DNA of 64,000 bases from Gemmatimonadota bacterium (GTDB taxonomy: Bacteria > Latescibacterota > UBA2968 > GCA-2709665): positions 248,001 through 312,000 of the forward strand of contig JAPPFJ010000005.1 of NCBI GenBank assembly GCA_028877215.1. Reading direction: 5' to 3'. The position numbers and the translations under genes are program-made. Within the stretch, counting starts at the first letter, position 1. Each line of letters begins with the position of its first letter. Below, piece after piece: positions 18,163 to 26,271 of the stretch. The notes under the pieces are model-generated. The model was given only the letters and a program-made list of their open reading frames with translations, made no database searches and was not told where the DNA came from.

Positions 18163-19398
18163 TCAATCCGCTACCAGTTCGCAGGCGGCATCGCGGATCA
18201 GTCTTTCGCCGTCTACCGCGAGCCCGGCATACCTGGGTTCCATGCCGCCTTCCCGATGCGCCTCAGGGGTACTCAGGTAACCGACGTCGGCTGTCGGACC
18301 TGACAGGACAATGGTGAGTACACCCTGCGCCGCAGCCCTGATCGCAGACGCGGTCTCCACGAAGATTTCGCCCGGCAGATGGACAATATTGACCCCGCAC
18401 GCGGAGACCCGTGTAATCGTATAGTCCAGAAATTGCCTGCCAGTTGCGTAATGCCGGCTGCCGTAGGCCTGAAATCGCTGCAGTCCGTCCGACCGATTCG
18501 GAGTCGCTTTGAGTTCGGTCTCCACGGCATCGGGATCCTCGTGCGCGAATGTGGGTACTTTAATGGTTTTCCGTGTAACCCGCAGGTTGCCGGAGTCGTA
18601 CATGCCCGCCTGTTCCAACGCATAGAGTGCCGCACCTCCGACGCTGTTGCCCACGCGCTCACAGGTACGACCGGCGCGGCTCACGGGTACCACGTTGCCG
18701 ATACTGCCCGGAAGGAACAAAGCGTTGACACCCGCGGATTCCACCACTCTGCGTGCGACACCCGGATAGTCGGCGGAAATGTGCCCGTATTTGTCCGTAC
18801 TGCACAGAGCGTGGCAGCCGAAGACGATTGCACAATGGGACGGATTGCCCTCCGTATCGTCAATCCGGATGACGTATACGTTGTCGTCCACTTCGGCATA
18901 GGTGAGTTCGGGGCGCAGGTAGGGGAATTTGAAGTTGCTCATGACCAGTTTGCCGTCCCCGTCGTATGAACGCCGGTTATAGAGGACGTTGGGAGCGGAA
19001 CCGGCGCCAACGCCCATACGGGAGGGTGCCATCGCATGGGCGGCCTCACGGATGGCTGCTGCCATATTGTCCGCGAAAAAATCCTCCCTGCCGTAATACT
19101 TGAGCGCCTCGCAGGGAATGCTTACGTACGATTGAAACAGGATGGGCGTTGTGCCGACGTGGGACGCACAGGGCAGGATGTGGTTGGGATCCAGCCAGAC
19201 AATGTCCCCTACCCGTTCCCTCACGCGTACCATTATATCTTCTTCAATGCTGAAACAGTCTCCGGCCAGGAAGGTGACGTTGGTGTCCCCGTGCCTCAGG
19301 ATCAGCACACGGAAGGAGATCGGATCGTAGACCCGGAACGCACCGTCTGACGGTTCTACGGGTGTAAAGTCCTGAACGCCGAAGCCGGTTTCCAGCAC
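18163..19398 (-). CDS. neutral/alkaline ceramidase-like protein
   Basis: This 411-residue protein resembles the N-terminal catalytic domain of neutral/alkaline non-lysosomal ceramidases. It opens with GFGVQDFTP, like the family's start, and carries the candidate metal-binding segments LPCASHVGTTP, GCHALCSTDKYGHISADYPG and LFLPGSIGNVVP in the right order. It is much shorter than animal ceramidases and has no signal peptide, so amidase activity on some other lipid or amide is possible. The GTG start follows GGAGGG at 6 bases. Many such genes occur in Planctomycetes- and Latescibacteria-type genomes. Confidence 0.65.
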   Translation of the reverse strand: MLETGFGVQDFTPVEPSDGAFRVYDPISFRVLILRHGDTNVTFLAGDCFSIEEDIMVRVRERVGDIVWLDPNHILPCASHVGTTPILFQSYVSIPCEALKYYGREDFFADNMAAAIREAAHAMAPSRMGVGAGSAPNVLYNRRSYDGDGKLVMSNFKFPYLRPELTYAEVDDNVYVIRIDDTEGNPSHCAIVFGCHALCSTDKYGHISADYPGVARRVVESAGVNALFLPGSIGNVVPVSRAGRTCERVGNSVGGAALYALEQAGMYDSGNLRVTRKTIKVPTFAHEDPDAVETELKATPNRSDGLQRFQAYGSRHYATGRQFLDYTITRVSACGVNIVHLPGEIFVETASAIRAAAQGVLTIVLSGPTADVGYLSTPEAHREGGMEPRYAGLAVDGERLIRDAACELVAD

Positions 19399-19508
19399 GA
19401 TCAGCCCTCCATATCGAGATTCAGCCGGAAAAGTGGTTCATTGATAGCGCAATTTGCCGGAAGCGTCAAGCGATTTCGCGGAACACGCGTCCTGCCGGGC
19501 CTCGGATC

Positions 19509-19537
19509 TTGACGTATCAGCTGGTATGGGTTACATT
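19509..19537 (+). promoter_or_regulatory. sigma-70 promoter for the GlcD/YdiJ-type gene
   Basis: TTGACG (19509-19514), a 17-base spacer and TACATT (19532-19537) lie about 110 bases upstream of the dehydrogenase start, between two divergent genes. The rest of the gap holds nothing else I can identify. Confidence 0.55.
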
Positions 19538-19645
19538 ATCGTCTTGTCGGCGCTGGCGAGATCGGTTCGCAACCGGTTTTGCGGCGCCGTGAGCTGCAAT
19601 GAGCGTTTAAGCACAGGCTGCGCAAAACCGTGCCAGGGAGACCTG

Positions 19646-22513
19646 ATGAAAGCCCTCTTATCGGCGCTCGAACGGGAACTGTCCGGCGAGGTGCGGTTCG
19701 ATAAGGCCTCACGGATATTGTACAGCACCGATGCGAGCATGTATCAGATTGAACCGCTGGGGGTCGTTCTGCCCAGGCATCGGCAGGACGTCCTGAGGGT
19801 CCTGAGGCTTGCCGGTGAATTCGGGGTCCCCGTATTGCCGCGCGGCGGCGGGACGGCGCTTGCAGGACAGTGCGTGGGCCCTGGCGTGATCATGGATTTG
19901 TCCAAGTTCATGACGAATATCCTCGAATTGAACGAGGAAGAGGGATGGGTGCGGGTACAACCCGGCGTAGTCCTGGACGAGTTGAATTCCTACCTCAAGC
20001 CATATGGTCTGCAATTCGCCCCCGACGTGGCCACAAGCAGCCGCGCGACGATCGGGGGGATGATCGGCAACAATTCGGCGGGAGCCCATTCGGTGATCTA
20101 TGGGAAGACCATCGACCATGTAATAGAACTGGAGGTGGCGCTCGCGGACGGTACCGAAACCCTGTTCAGGGCATTGTCCGATGAGGAAGTCGTCGAGAAA
20201 GCCGCACTGACGGGCCTGGAGGGCGGGGCATATCGTGAGGTCCTGCGGCTGGCCCGGACCCACCGGTCGGAAATCGATCGGCGGTACCCGAAGATCCTCC
20301 GTCGGGTGGGCGGTTACAACCTGGACGAATTCACGAAGCCGCAACCGTTCAATATGAGCCGTATGATCGTGGGATCCGAGGGCACCCTCGCCACTGTACT
20401 GGAGGCCAGGTTGCGCGTGATTCCGCTTCCGCGCGCCAGGGTCCTGGGCGTCGTGCAATTCGAGGACCTGATCGAGTCGATGGCGGCCGTCTCACCCATC
20501 CTCGAAACCGGACCGGCGGCGGTGGAACTGGTGGATCGCATGATTCTGGAGCAGACCCTCGGATCTATCGCCTTGTCCAGGCAACGCGGCTGGGTTGAAG
20601 GAGATCCGAAGGCGGTGCTCGTGGTTGAGTATTTCGGAGATTCGCTCGAAGCGTTGACGCCGCGGCTTGACGCGCTTGAGGACGCCATGTCGAAACAGGG
20701 TCTCGGCTACGGTTTCCGACGGGCCGTGTCGGCCGAAGAACAGGCAAATGTCTGGAACGTGCGCAAGTCGGGCCTGGGGTTGTTGATGGGGGTCAAGGGG
20801 GATACGAAGCCGGTGGCATTCGTCGAGGACTCCGCAGTGTCGCCGGAAAAGCTGCCCGACTATATTGGCGACTTCGAGCGTATCGTGCGTGAGCACGATA
20901 CCACGGCCGGGTACTACGCACATGCCAGCGTGGGATTGCTCCACATCCGCCCGATGGTGAATCTGAAGACTGCCGCCGGAGTGGCCAGAATGCGTTCCAT
21001 CGCCGAGGCAATCCGGGATCTGGTGCTGAAGTACGGCGGAGCGATGAGCGGCGAACACGGGGACGGCCTGGCCCGAAGTTGCTGGAATGAACGCGTATTC
21101 GGTTCCACGCTGTACAATGCGTTTCGGGAAGTCAAACGCGCGTTCGATCCGCATGGGTTGATGAATCCGGGAAAGATCGTGGACGCGCCCATGATGACTG
21201 AAAATCTGCGTTTCGGGCCCGCGTACAGGGCTCAGGAGCCGCGCACTCACTTCGATTTTTCGGCCGACGGAGGATTTCATCGGGCGGTGGAGATGTGCAA
21301 CGGCGTTGGCGCATGCAGAAAGAAACTCCATGGGACGATGTGTCCTTCATATATGGCGACACTCGACGAGGCCCATTCAACCCGGGGCAGAGCAAACGCC
21401 CTGCGGGCCGCCATATCCGGCGGTCTCGAGGGCGGGCTGGCCGACGAGCGGGTCTATGAGATCCTGGACCTGTGTCTTGAGTGTAAGGCGTGCAAGTCGG
21501 AATGCCCGTCAAACGTGGACATGGCCAAGATCAAGTATGAATTCCTTGCGCATTACTACGGCACACATGGAAGGCCGCTGCGCGAGTGGCTGTTCGGAAA
21601 CATCGAAACCCTGAACCGCGTCGGATGCGCGCTGGCGCCCCTCTCGAACTGGGTTGCCGGAACCGGGCTCGCGAGTGCGGGTATGCGGTTCCTCGGCATC
21701 GCGCCAAAAAGGGCATTGCCTCCGTTTGCCCGGCGTACGTTCACGGACTGGTTTGCCGGGCGAGCGAAGCGTCGTCGTGACCGTAAGGTGGTGCTCTTCA
21801 ATGACACGTACCTCACGTTCAATGAGCCCGAAATCGGCATTTCGGCCACGCGCTTTCTCGAAGCTGCGGGGTACGAGGTGATCCTGCCAGCGAAGCGGTG
21901 TTGCGGCCGGCCGCTCCTGTCCAGTGGCATGATAGAACAGGTCAAGGAGAATCTGGCCTTCAATACGCGGCACCTGCATGCGTACGTTGCGCAGGGGTAC
22001 GATATCGTGGGCTTTGAACCCAGTTGCGTCTCGATGTTGACGGACGACTACCCCGAACTTGACACGGATACCCGTGTCCGGGAGGTCTCCGAGCGGTGTT
22101 ATACGATGGAGTCCTATCTGAGCCTGCTGGCGGAACGCGGCGAGTTGCAGGTGACCTTTTCGGACTTGAAGAAGGAGATACTCGTCCACGGACACTGCCA
22201 TCAGAAGGCGCTCTGGGGCATCGCACCTTCTCTCGAGGTGTTGAACCTGCCGCCCGGATACTCGGCATCGGCCATCGATTCGGCATGCTGCGGTATGGCC
22301 GGCGCATTTGGATATCAGGCGGAACACTACGACATTTCTCTGAAGATGGGCGAAGACCGGCTTCTGAAGGTCGTCCGGCAGGCGGGTCCGGAAACCGAAA
22401 TCGCCGCGGCCGGACTGTCGTGCAGGCAACAGATTCTTCATGCCACCGGACGGACCGCACGGCACCCGATTCAGATTCTGTGGGAGGCGGTCGCGCCCGA
22501 AGAAGACGCATGA
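19646..22513 (+). CDS. FAD-linked oxidase fused to Fe-S/CCG-domain dehydrogenase (YdiJ/GlcD-GlcF type)
   Basis: This 955-residue fusion oxidises a 2-hydroxy acid such as D-lactate, glycolate or 2-hydroxyglutarate. Residues 1-535 or so form a FAD-binding type 4 domain with PRGGGTALAGQ and a C-terminal part ending GEHGDGLARS. Then come two cysteine clusters for 4Fe-4S centres (CNGVGACRKKLHGTMCPSY and CLECKACKSECPS). The last third holds two CCG domains (KRCCGRPL, HGHCHQKAL, DSACCGMAGAFGY). Electrons probably pass to quinone. I chose the ATG at 19646 with AGGGAG directly upstream; the longer frame has no supporting site. D-lactate or D-2-hydroxyglutarate are the best substrate guesses. Confidence 0.85.
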   Translation: MKALLSALERELSGEVRFDKASRILYSTDASMYQIEPLGVVLPRHRQDVLRVLRLAGEFGVPVLPRGGGTALAGQCVGPGVIMDLSKFMTNILELNEEEGWVRVQPGVVLDELNSYLKPYGLQFAPDVATSSRATIGGMIGNNSAGAHSVIYGKTIDHVIELEVALADGTETLFRALSDEEVVEKAALTGLEGGAYREVLRLARTHRSEIDRRYPKILRRVGGYNLDEFTKPQPFNMSRMIVGSEGTLATVLEARLRVIPLPRARVLGVVQFEDLIESMAAVSPILETGPAAVELVDRMILEQTLGSIALSRQRGWVEGDPKAVLVVEYFGDSLEALTPRLDALEDAMSKQGLGYGFRRAVSAEEQANVWNVRKSGLGLLMGVKGDTKPVAFVEDSAVSPEKLPDYIGDFERIVREHDTTAGYYAHASVGLLHIRPMVNLKTAAGVARMRSIAEAIRDLVLKYGGAMSGEHGDGLARSCWNERVFGSTLYNAFREVKRAFDPHGLMNPGKIVDAPMMTENLRFGPAYRAQEPRTHFDFSADGGFHRAVEMCNGVGACRKKLHGTMCPSYMATLDEAHSTRGRANALRAAISGGLEGGLADERVYEILDLCLECKACKSECPSNVDMAKIKYEFLAHYYGTHGRPLREWLFGNIETLNRVGCALAPLSNWVAGTGLASAGMRFLGIAPKRALPPFARRTFTDWFAGRAKRRRDRKVVLFNDTYLTFNEPEIGISATRFLEAAGYEVILPAKRCCGRPLLSSGMIEQVKENLAFNTRHLHAYVAQGYDIVGFEPSCVSMLTDDYPELDTDTRVREVSERCYTMESYLSLLAERGELQVTFSDLKKEILVHGHCHQKALWGIAPSLEVLNLPPGYSASAIDSACCGMAGAFGYQAEHYDISLKMGEDRLLKVVRQAGPETEIAAAGLSCRQQILHATGRTARHPIQILWEAVAPEEDA

Positions 22514-22610
22514 GTCTCCGTCCAACGTCCGTGAACCGTTTGCGCAAATGCGTCCTTCTCCGGGTCCGGAGTCCGGATTTGAGATTCAATGGTAGAAAGC
22601 GGGGCGTACG

Positions 22611-23123
22611 ATGGATCTGTTGAAATACATCCGAGAAGTACCCGATTTTCCGAAACCGGGCATCCTCTTCAAGGACATCACAACCCTGTTGAAGGACCCC
22701 GCGGCCCTCGACACCGCCGTTCGGCGGCTTGCAGACCCGTACCGGAATGAAGACGTGTCCGTTGTGGCGGGGATCGAGTCCAGGGGCTTCATACTCGGCG
22801 CCGCCGTCGCACGGGACCTGGGGGCGGGATTCGTACCAATCCGAAAATCCGGGAAGTTGCCGTCGCAGACCGCTTCGGCGAACTACGTGCTGGAATACGG
22901 TACAGACAGCATCGAGATTCATACCGACGCGGTCACCCCCGGACAGCGCGTGCTTCTCCTCGATGATCTGCTCGCGACGGGCGGCACCATGGAAGCCGCT
23001 GTCAGTCTGGTCAAGGGACTGGGCGGTCAGATTCCCGGTATCTCATTTCTCATCGAATTGACGGCACTCGACGGCCGCTCGAGACTGAAGGGAGAAAATG
23101 TGACGGCGCTGGTTTCCTGTTAA
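22611..23123 (+). CDS. apt: adenine phosphoribosyltransferase
   Basis: This 170-residue purine salvage enzyme converts adenine and PRPP to AMP. The family opening IREVPDFPKPGILFKDIT is present, and the PRPP loop LLLDDLLATGGTM sits near residues 106-118. Length matches the usual 170-180 residues. The ribosome binding site is weak. It is followed closely by tRNA-Arg; the upstream neighbour is 97 bases away. Confidence 0.96.
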   Translation: MDLLKYIREVPDFPKPGILFKDITTLLKDPAALDTAVRRLADPYRNEDVSVVAGIESRGFILGAAVARDLGAGFVPIRKSGKLPSQTASANYVLEYGTDSIEIHTDAVTPGQRVLLLDDLLATGGTMEAAVSLVKGLGGQIPGISFLIELTALDGRSRLKGENVTALVSC

Positions 23124-23138
23124 TAGCTTGTTGAAGAT

Positions 23139-23211
23139 GCCCCTGTAGCTCAGAGGATAGAGTAGCGGATTCCTAATCCGTTGGTCGCAGGTTCGAGTCC
23201 TGCCAGGGGCA
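23139..23211 (+). tRNA. tRNA-Arg (anticodon CCT)
   Basis: A 73-base cloverleaf: acceptor GCCCCTG/CAGGGGC, D arm GCTC/GAGT, anticodon loop TTCCTAA with anticodon CCT inside GCGGA/TCCGT, and T arm GCAGG/CCTGC. CCA is not encoded, unlike the tRNA-Gly above. Seven T residues follow directly (23212-23218) and may end transcription. Confidence 0.96.
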
Positions 23212-23278
23212 TTTTTTTGGGTCGGAATGGGACGACGGTTCGCCGAATCGTCTTGCACTTTGCAGAGGTCCGGGCGCA

Positions 23279-23743
23279 GTGGGCTTTCAGATCAACGAGG
23301 CATTGCTGTTGCAATACCCCCGGGAGCAAATCTTCCAGTTCTTTTCGGATGCCCGGAACCTGGGGCGACTCACGCCGGGATGGCTCAGGTTTTCCATAAG
23401 AAGCGACCTGCCCATCGAAATGGGGGAAGGCACGGTCATCCGGTACCGTATATGGATCCGAGGCATACCGGTAAATTGGACAAGTGAGATTACCGAATGG
23501 CGCCCGCCGTTCGAGTTCTGCGATGTCCAGCGACGGGGGCCTTACCGTTTCTGGATCCATCGGCATATATTCGAACCGGTGCCGGGAGGTACGCGGGTCA
23601 TTGACAGGGTCGATTACGACGTCCCGGGCGGAGCGGTGGTTAACCGTCTGTTCGTTGCGGGCGAACTGAGAAAGATATTCGCCTACCGGAAGGCGAAGCT
23701 TGTCGAACAGTTTTCGCGAAAAAAAACGCGATCGCGTCCATAG
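23279..23743 (+). CDS. SRPBCC (START-like) family protein
   Basis: This 154-residue protein resembles coenzyme-Q-binding COQ10/SRPBCC helix-grip proteins, which bind hydrophobic ligands. The typical opening pattern (hydrophobic strand, then REQIFQFFSDARNLGRLTPGW) and the late DRVDYDVPGGAVVNRLF and GELRKIFAYRKAKL helix match small members of this superfamily. The start is a GTG at 23279 with a GAGG site; there is no ATG near the expected N-terminus. The ligand is unknown. Confidence 0.72.
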   Translation: MGFQINEALLLQYPREQIFQFFSDARNLGRLTPGWLRFSIRSDLPIEMGEGTVIRYRIWIRGIPVNWTSEITEWRPPFEFCDVQRRGPYRFWIHRHIFEPVPGGTRVIDRVDYDVPGGAVVNRLFVAGELRKIFAYRKAKLVEQFSRKKTRSRP

Positions 23744-24135
23744 ATAACGATCCACTGGCCGAGTCGTGCAGGCCATGGATCGACTGGGTGAACGGGCAAC
23801 CTGAAATTGCAGATGGACGTGTCTCAGTTGGGAGTGCAAACGGTTTCGGCGTGAGGCTTCCCTCCAAGCCGGGCCCGCATTCGCAGGAAAATAAGAGACA
23901 ATAGCGGGCAAGTTGGGGCGCTGGCGAATCGGTCGCGGCACGATCCGCGTCGCGGAGGGCAAAAGGGTTGACATCGGTCCTGGAATGCCATACTATTTGG
24001 TCGGACAGAAGCCGTTCCGTGCGCCGGTGCCCCCTGCTTGCCGGCATTCAGCCGCGTATGGAACCTGCTCGACCCGCAATCGGAACATCGCGTGATGGTC
24101 TCGCCCGGCTGCCATCAGAGATCGGGAGGCGTAGG
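23744..24135. other. 392-base intergenic region with a strong promoter
   Basis: No gene is supported here: the open frames lack ribosome sites and family resemblance. The right-hand half contains the promoter at 23968-23996, which leaves an untranslated leader of roughly 130 bases before the small gene at 24136. I see no riboswitch class that I can name in that leader. Confidence 0.5.
23968..23996 (+). promoter_or_regulatory. near-consensus sigma-70 promoter
   Basis: A perfect TTGACA (23968-23973) is followed by exactly 17 bases and TACTAT (23991-23996), which differs from TATAAT at two positions. It should start transcription near 24003 and drive the small-gene pair and perhaps ruvX-mltG-pcrA. 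Confidence 0.72.
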
Positions 24136-24483
24136 ATGTCCAAGGGACCTGACGGATATTCAGAAGACGATCGGATATTGGCGCGTCTTGAGGATCCGGT
24201 CGATGTCGAGGCGTTTTCGAATCTGATGGAACACGCCCACCAGAGGGGCATGAGCGCTGCGGATTTTATCCGCGAAGTACCCGAGCGAACGTCGAGAAGG
24301 GCGATTCGGCGGCTGTGTTTGAAAGACAGAAAGCAAACGATGCGTACAAGATTATCCTCGATCGCCAGGAATCTGTGGGGGCGCCCGGCGGAGGATCCGG
24401 AATCGACTTACATTCAGTCACTCTACACACCCCGCGACCGGCGGCAGGCGCCGGGGCGGAACGGACAGAAACCCAGGCAATGA
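24136..24483 (+). CDS. small basic hypothetical protein
   Basis: I do not recognise this 115-residue protein. It has an acidic N-terminal part (GYSEDDRILARLEDPVDVEA), a middle stretch predicted helical (FSNLMEHAHQRGMSAADFI) and a strongly basic C-terminal half rich in arginine, which could bind nucleic acid. A GGGAGG site supports the ATG at 24136; a longer frame from 23968 would begin inside the promoter. Its stop overlaps the next small gene as ATGA, a sign of translational coupling and of a real gene pair. Confidence 0.55.
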   Translation: MSKGPDGYSEDDRILARLEDPVDVEAFSNLMEHAHQRGMSAADFIREVPERTSRRAIRRLCLKDRKQTMRTRLSSIARNLWGRPAEDPESTYIQSLYTPRDRRQAPGRNGQKPRQ

Positions 24484-24662
24484 TGCAGGAATACCGACAG
24501 GCGCTGCAGGTGCATATTCACGAACTGGAAGAACTGGTCGAGGCGATGCTTGTACACGCACGATCAGGTAATCAGGAGGCCAGGGAACGGCTGGTCCACG
24601 TGCATCGCGAGGTGATGAACAAGCGGCATCGCCTCAAAGATCTGTACAGGCAGGATGGCTGA
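24480..24662 (+). CDS. 60-residue coiled-coil hypothetical protein
   Basis: The sequence is almost wholly helical with a heptad-like pattern (HIHELEELVEAMLVHA, then ERLVHVHREVMNKRHRLKDL) and no membrane segment. It starts with two adjacent ATG codons, the first overlapping the preceding stop. A longer frame from 24315 runs through the previous gene and is less likely. Function is unknown. Together with its partner it precedes ruvX. Confidence 0.5.
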   Translation: MMQEYRQALQVHIHELEELVEAMLVHARSGNQEARERLVHVHREVMNKRHRLKDLYRQDG

Positions 24663-24749
24663 AAGTCGGGTAACGTCAAGCGGAATATGGCAGGCCGGCT
24701 CCGGGAGATTTCCGGGAGTTGCGCCGCATGTTTCGCCTTTTTTTGATCC

Positions 24750-25184
24750 ATGCGCACTGAAATGCGAATTCTCGCGGTAGACTACGGGCGCCGCCGCGTG
24801 GGGCTGGCGGTTTCCGATGAACTGGGACTGGCCGCGCGTGGGCTGCCGACGGTACGGGCGCATTCACGAAGTTCGGCCGTCAGCTCCGTGGCACGGGTGG
24901 CCTCGGACGTCGGGGCGGCTGCACTTCTGGTTGGTCTGCCGCTCAATATGGATGGCAGCAGAGGTCCCATGGCCAAAGCCGCGGAATCGTTCGCCGCTGC
25001 ACTGAAACAAACGACGGGGCTGCCTGTTCGCCTCTGGGATGAGCGGCTTACCACGGTTGCCGCCCGGCGCACGATGCGGGAGACAGGTCTCAGGGATCGG
25101 AATAAAGAGGGAACACTGGATCGAATGGCGGCGGTCTTACTCCTGAACAACTATTTGCAGGCGCAGGATTCGGCGGAACCCTGA
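24750..25184 (+). CDS. ruvX: putative pre-16S rRNA nuclease / Holliday junction resolvase YqgF
   Basis: This 144-residue RNase H-fold protein shows AVDYGRRRVGLAVSD at the N-terminus with the first acidic residue, GLPLNMDGSRG in the middle and LWDERLTT with the second acidic residue. These are the standard YqgF motifs. The protein trims the 5' end of 16S rRNA in E. coli. The start may be 24750 or the ATG at 24762, which gives the more usual MRILAVDYG opening; neither has a clear ribosome site. It overlaps mltG by one base (TGATG). Confidence 0.93.
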   Translation: MRTEMRILAVDYGRRRVGLAVSDELGLAARGLPTVRAHSRSSAVSSVARVASDVGAAALLVGLPLNMDGSRGPMAKAAESFAAALKQTTGLPVRLWDERLTTVAARRTMRETGLRDRNKEGTLDRMAAVLLLNNYLQAQDSAEP

Positions 25185-26263
25185 TGCGAAACCAGGACGA
25201 ACACAGCCTCGCGTCTAACGATTCAGGCGTCCGCCCGTCCCGGAGGCCAGTTGGCGTCCGGTCGGTGGTTGTTCGTTCAATAATCGCGCTCTTTGGCGCT
25301 GGCATTGCAGGCCTGTTGCTGGTGGTTCTCGCCTTGAACCGGCCCACGGGATCAGGCGCAAAGGATATCGTCATTCAGAAGGGGATGACGGTACTACAGA
25401 TCGGAGAGTTGCTGCACAGGGAAGGCGTGATCAGAAGTCCGAGGCTTCTGGTCATGTTTTCCGTGTTCGATGGAACCAGCAGACGCCTCAAGGCTGGAAT
25501 GCACCGGTTCCCCGAAAACCTCAGCACTTGGGAAGCTCTCAAAAAACTTGCCTTTTCCAGAGACGAGTTTCGGAGGGTGACCCTGCCTGAGGGCATGACC
25601 CTCGCCCGGACCCTCGCGGTCCTTGCCTCGGAACTGGACCTGGACCACAATAAGATGCGGCGGCTCGCATACGATCCGGGATATTGCCGCCGGTTGGGTG
25701 TGCCTGCGGACAACCTTGAAGGTTACCTGTTTCCCGAAACATATCAGATTCCGTTGACCAGGGATGAAGAGCAGGTCATCCGGATGCTGGTACGGCATTT
25801 CTTCACGGTTTTTGACAGTACAATGGCGGAACGAGCGCATCAGACCGGCCTGTCGGCGCATGAAGTCGTCACGCTCGCCTCGATTATAGAAGGGGAAGCG
25901 CTTCTGGACCGGGAACGCGCGACAATTTCGGCTGTGTACCACAACCGGTTAGAGGAAGGTATGTTCCTTCAGGCCGATCCGACGGTTCAATACGTCATCG
26001 AGGACGGACCCCGCAGGCTGTTTTACAGAGACTACAAGATTGACTCTCCCTACAACACTTATCGCCATCGAGGGCTGCCGCCGGGTCCCGTGATGAATCC
26101 GGGTGCCGCGTCGTTGAGGGCGGCGCTGTACCCGGAAGATGTTGATTATCTCTATTTTGTGGCGAAGGGAGACGGATCGCACGTGTTCAGCAGAACCGTC
26201 CGCGAACATGAAGAAGCGAAGCGAAGGACCAGATCGGCGAGGAGACGCAGCTGGCGGAGGTAG
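25184..26263 (+). CDS. mltG: endolytic murein transglycosylase
   Basis: This 359-residue inner membrane protein cuts nascent peptidoglycan and helps end glycan strands. A basic cytoplasmic N-terminus of about 25 residues leads into a single membrane segment (SIIALFGAGIAGLLLVVLAL). A LysM-like region follows (MTVLQIGELLHREGVI). The catalytic glutamate is Glu236 in LASIIEGEAL, followed by the conserved AVYHNRL and YNTY segments. Overlap with ruvX suggests coupled translation, an arrangement found widely in bacteria. Confidence 0.95.
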   Translation: MRNQDEHSLASNDSGVRPSRRPVGVRSVVVRSIIALFGAGIAGLLLVVLALNRPTGSGAKDIVIQKGMTVLQIGELLHREGVIRSPRLLVMFSVFDGTSRRLKAGMHRFPENLSTWEALKKLAFSRDEFRRVTLPEGMTLARTLAVLASELDLDHNKMRRLAYDPGYCRRLGVPADNLEGYLFPETYQIPLTRDEEQVIRMLVRHFFTVFDSTMAERAHQTGLSAHEVVTLASIIEGEALLDRERATISAVYHNRLEEGMFLQADPTVQYVIEDGPRRLFYRDYKIDSPYNTYRHRGLPPGPVMNPGAASLRAALYPEDVDYLYFVAKGDGSHVFSRTVREHEEAKRRTRSARRRSWRR

Positions 26264-26271
26264 GGGACGCG

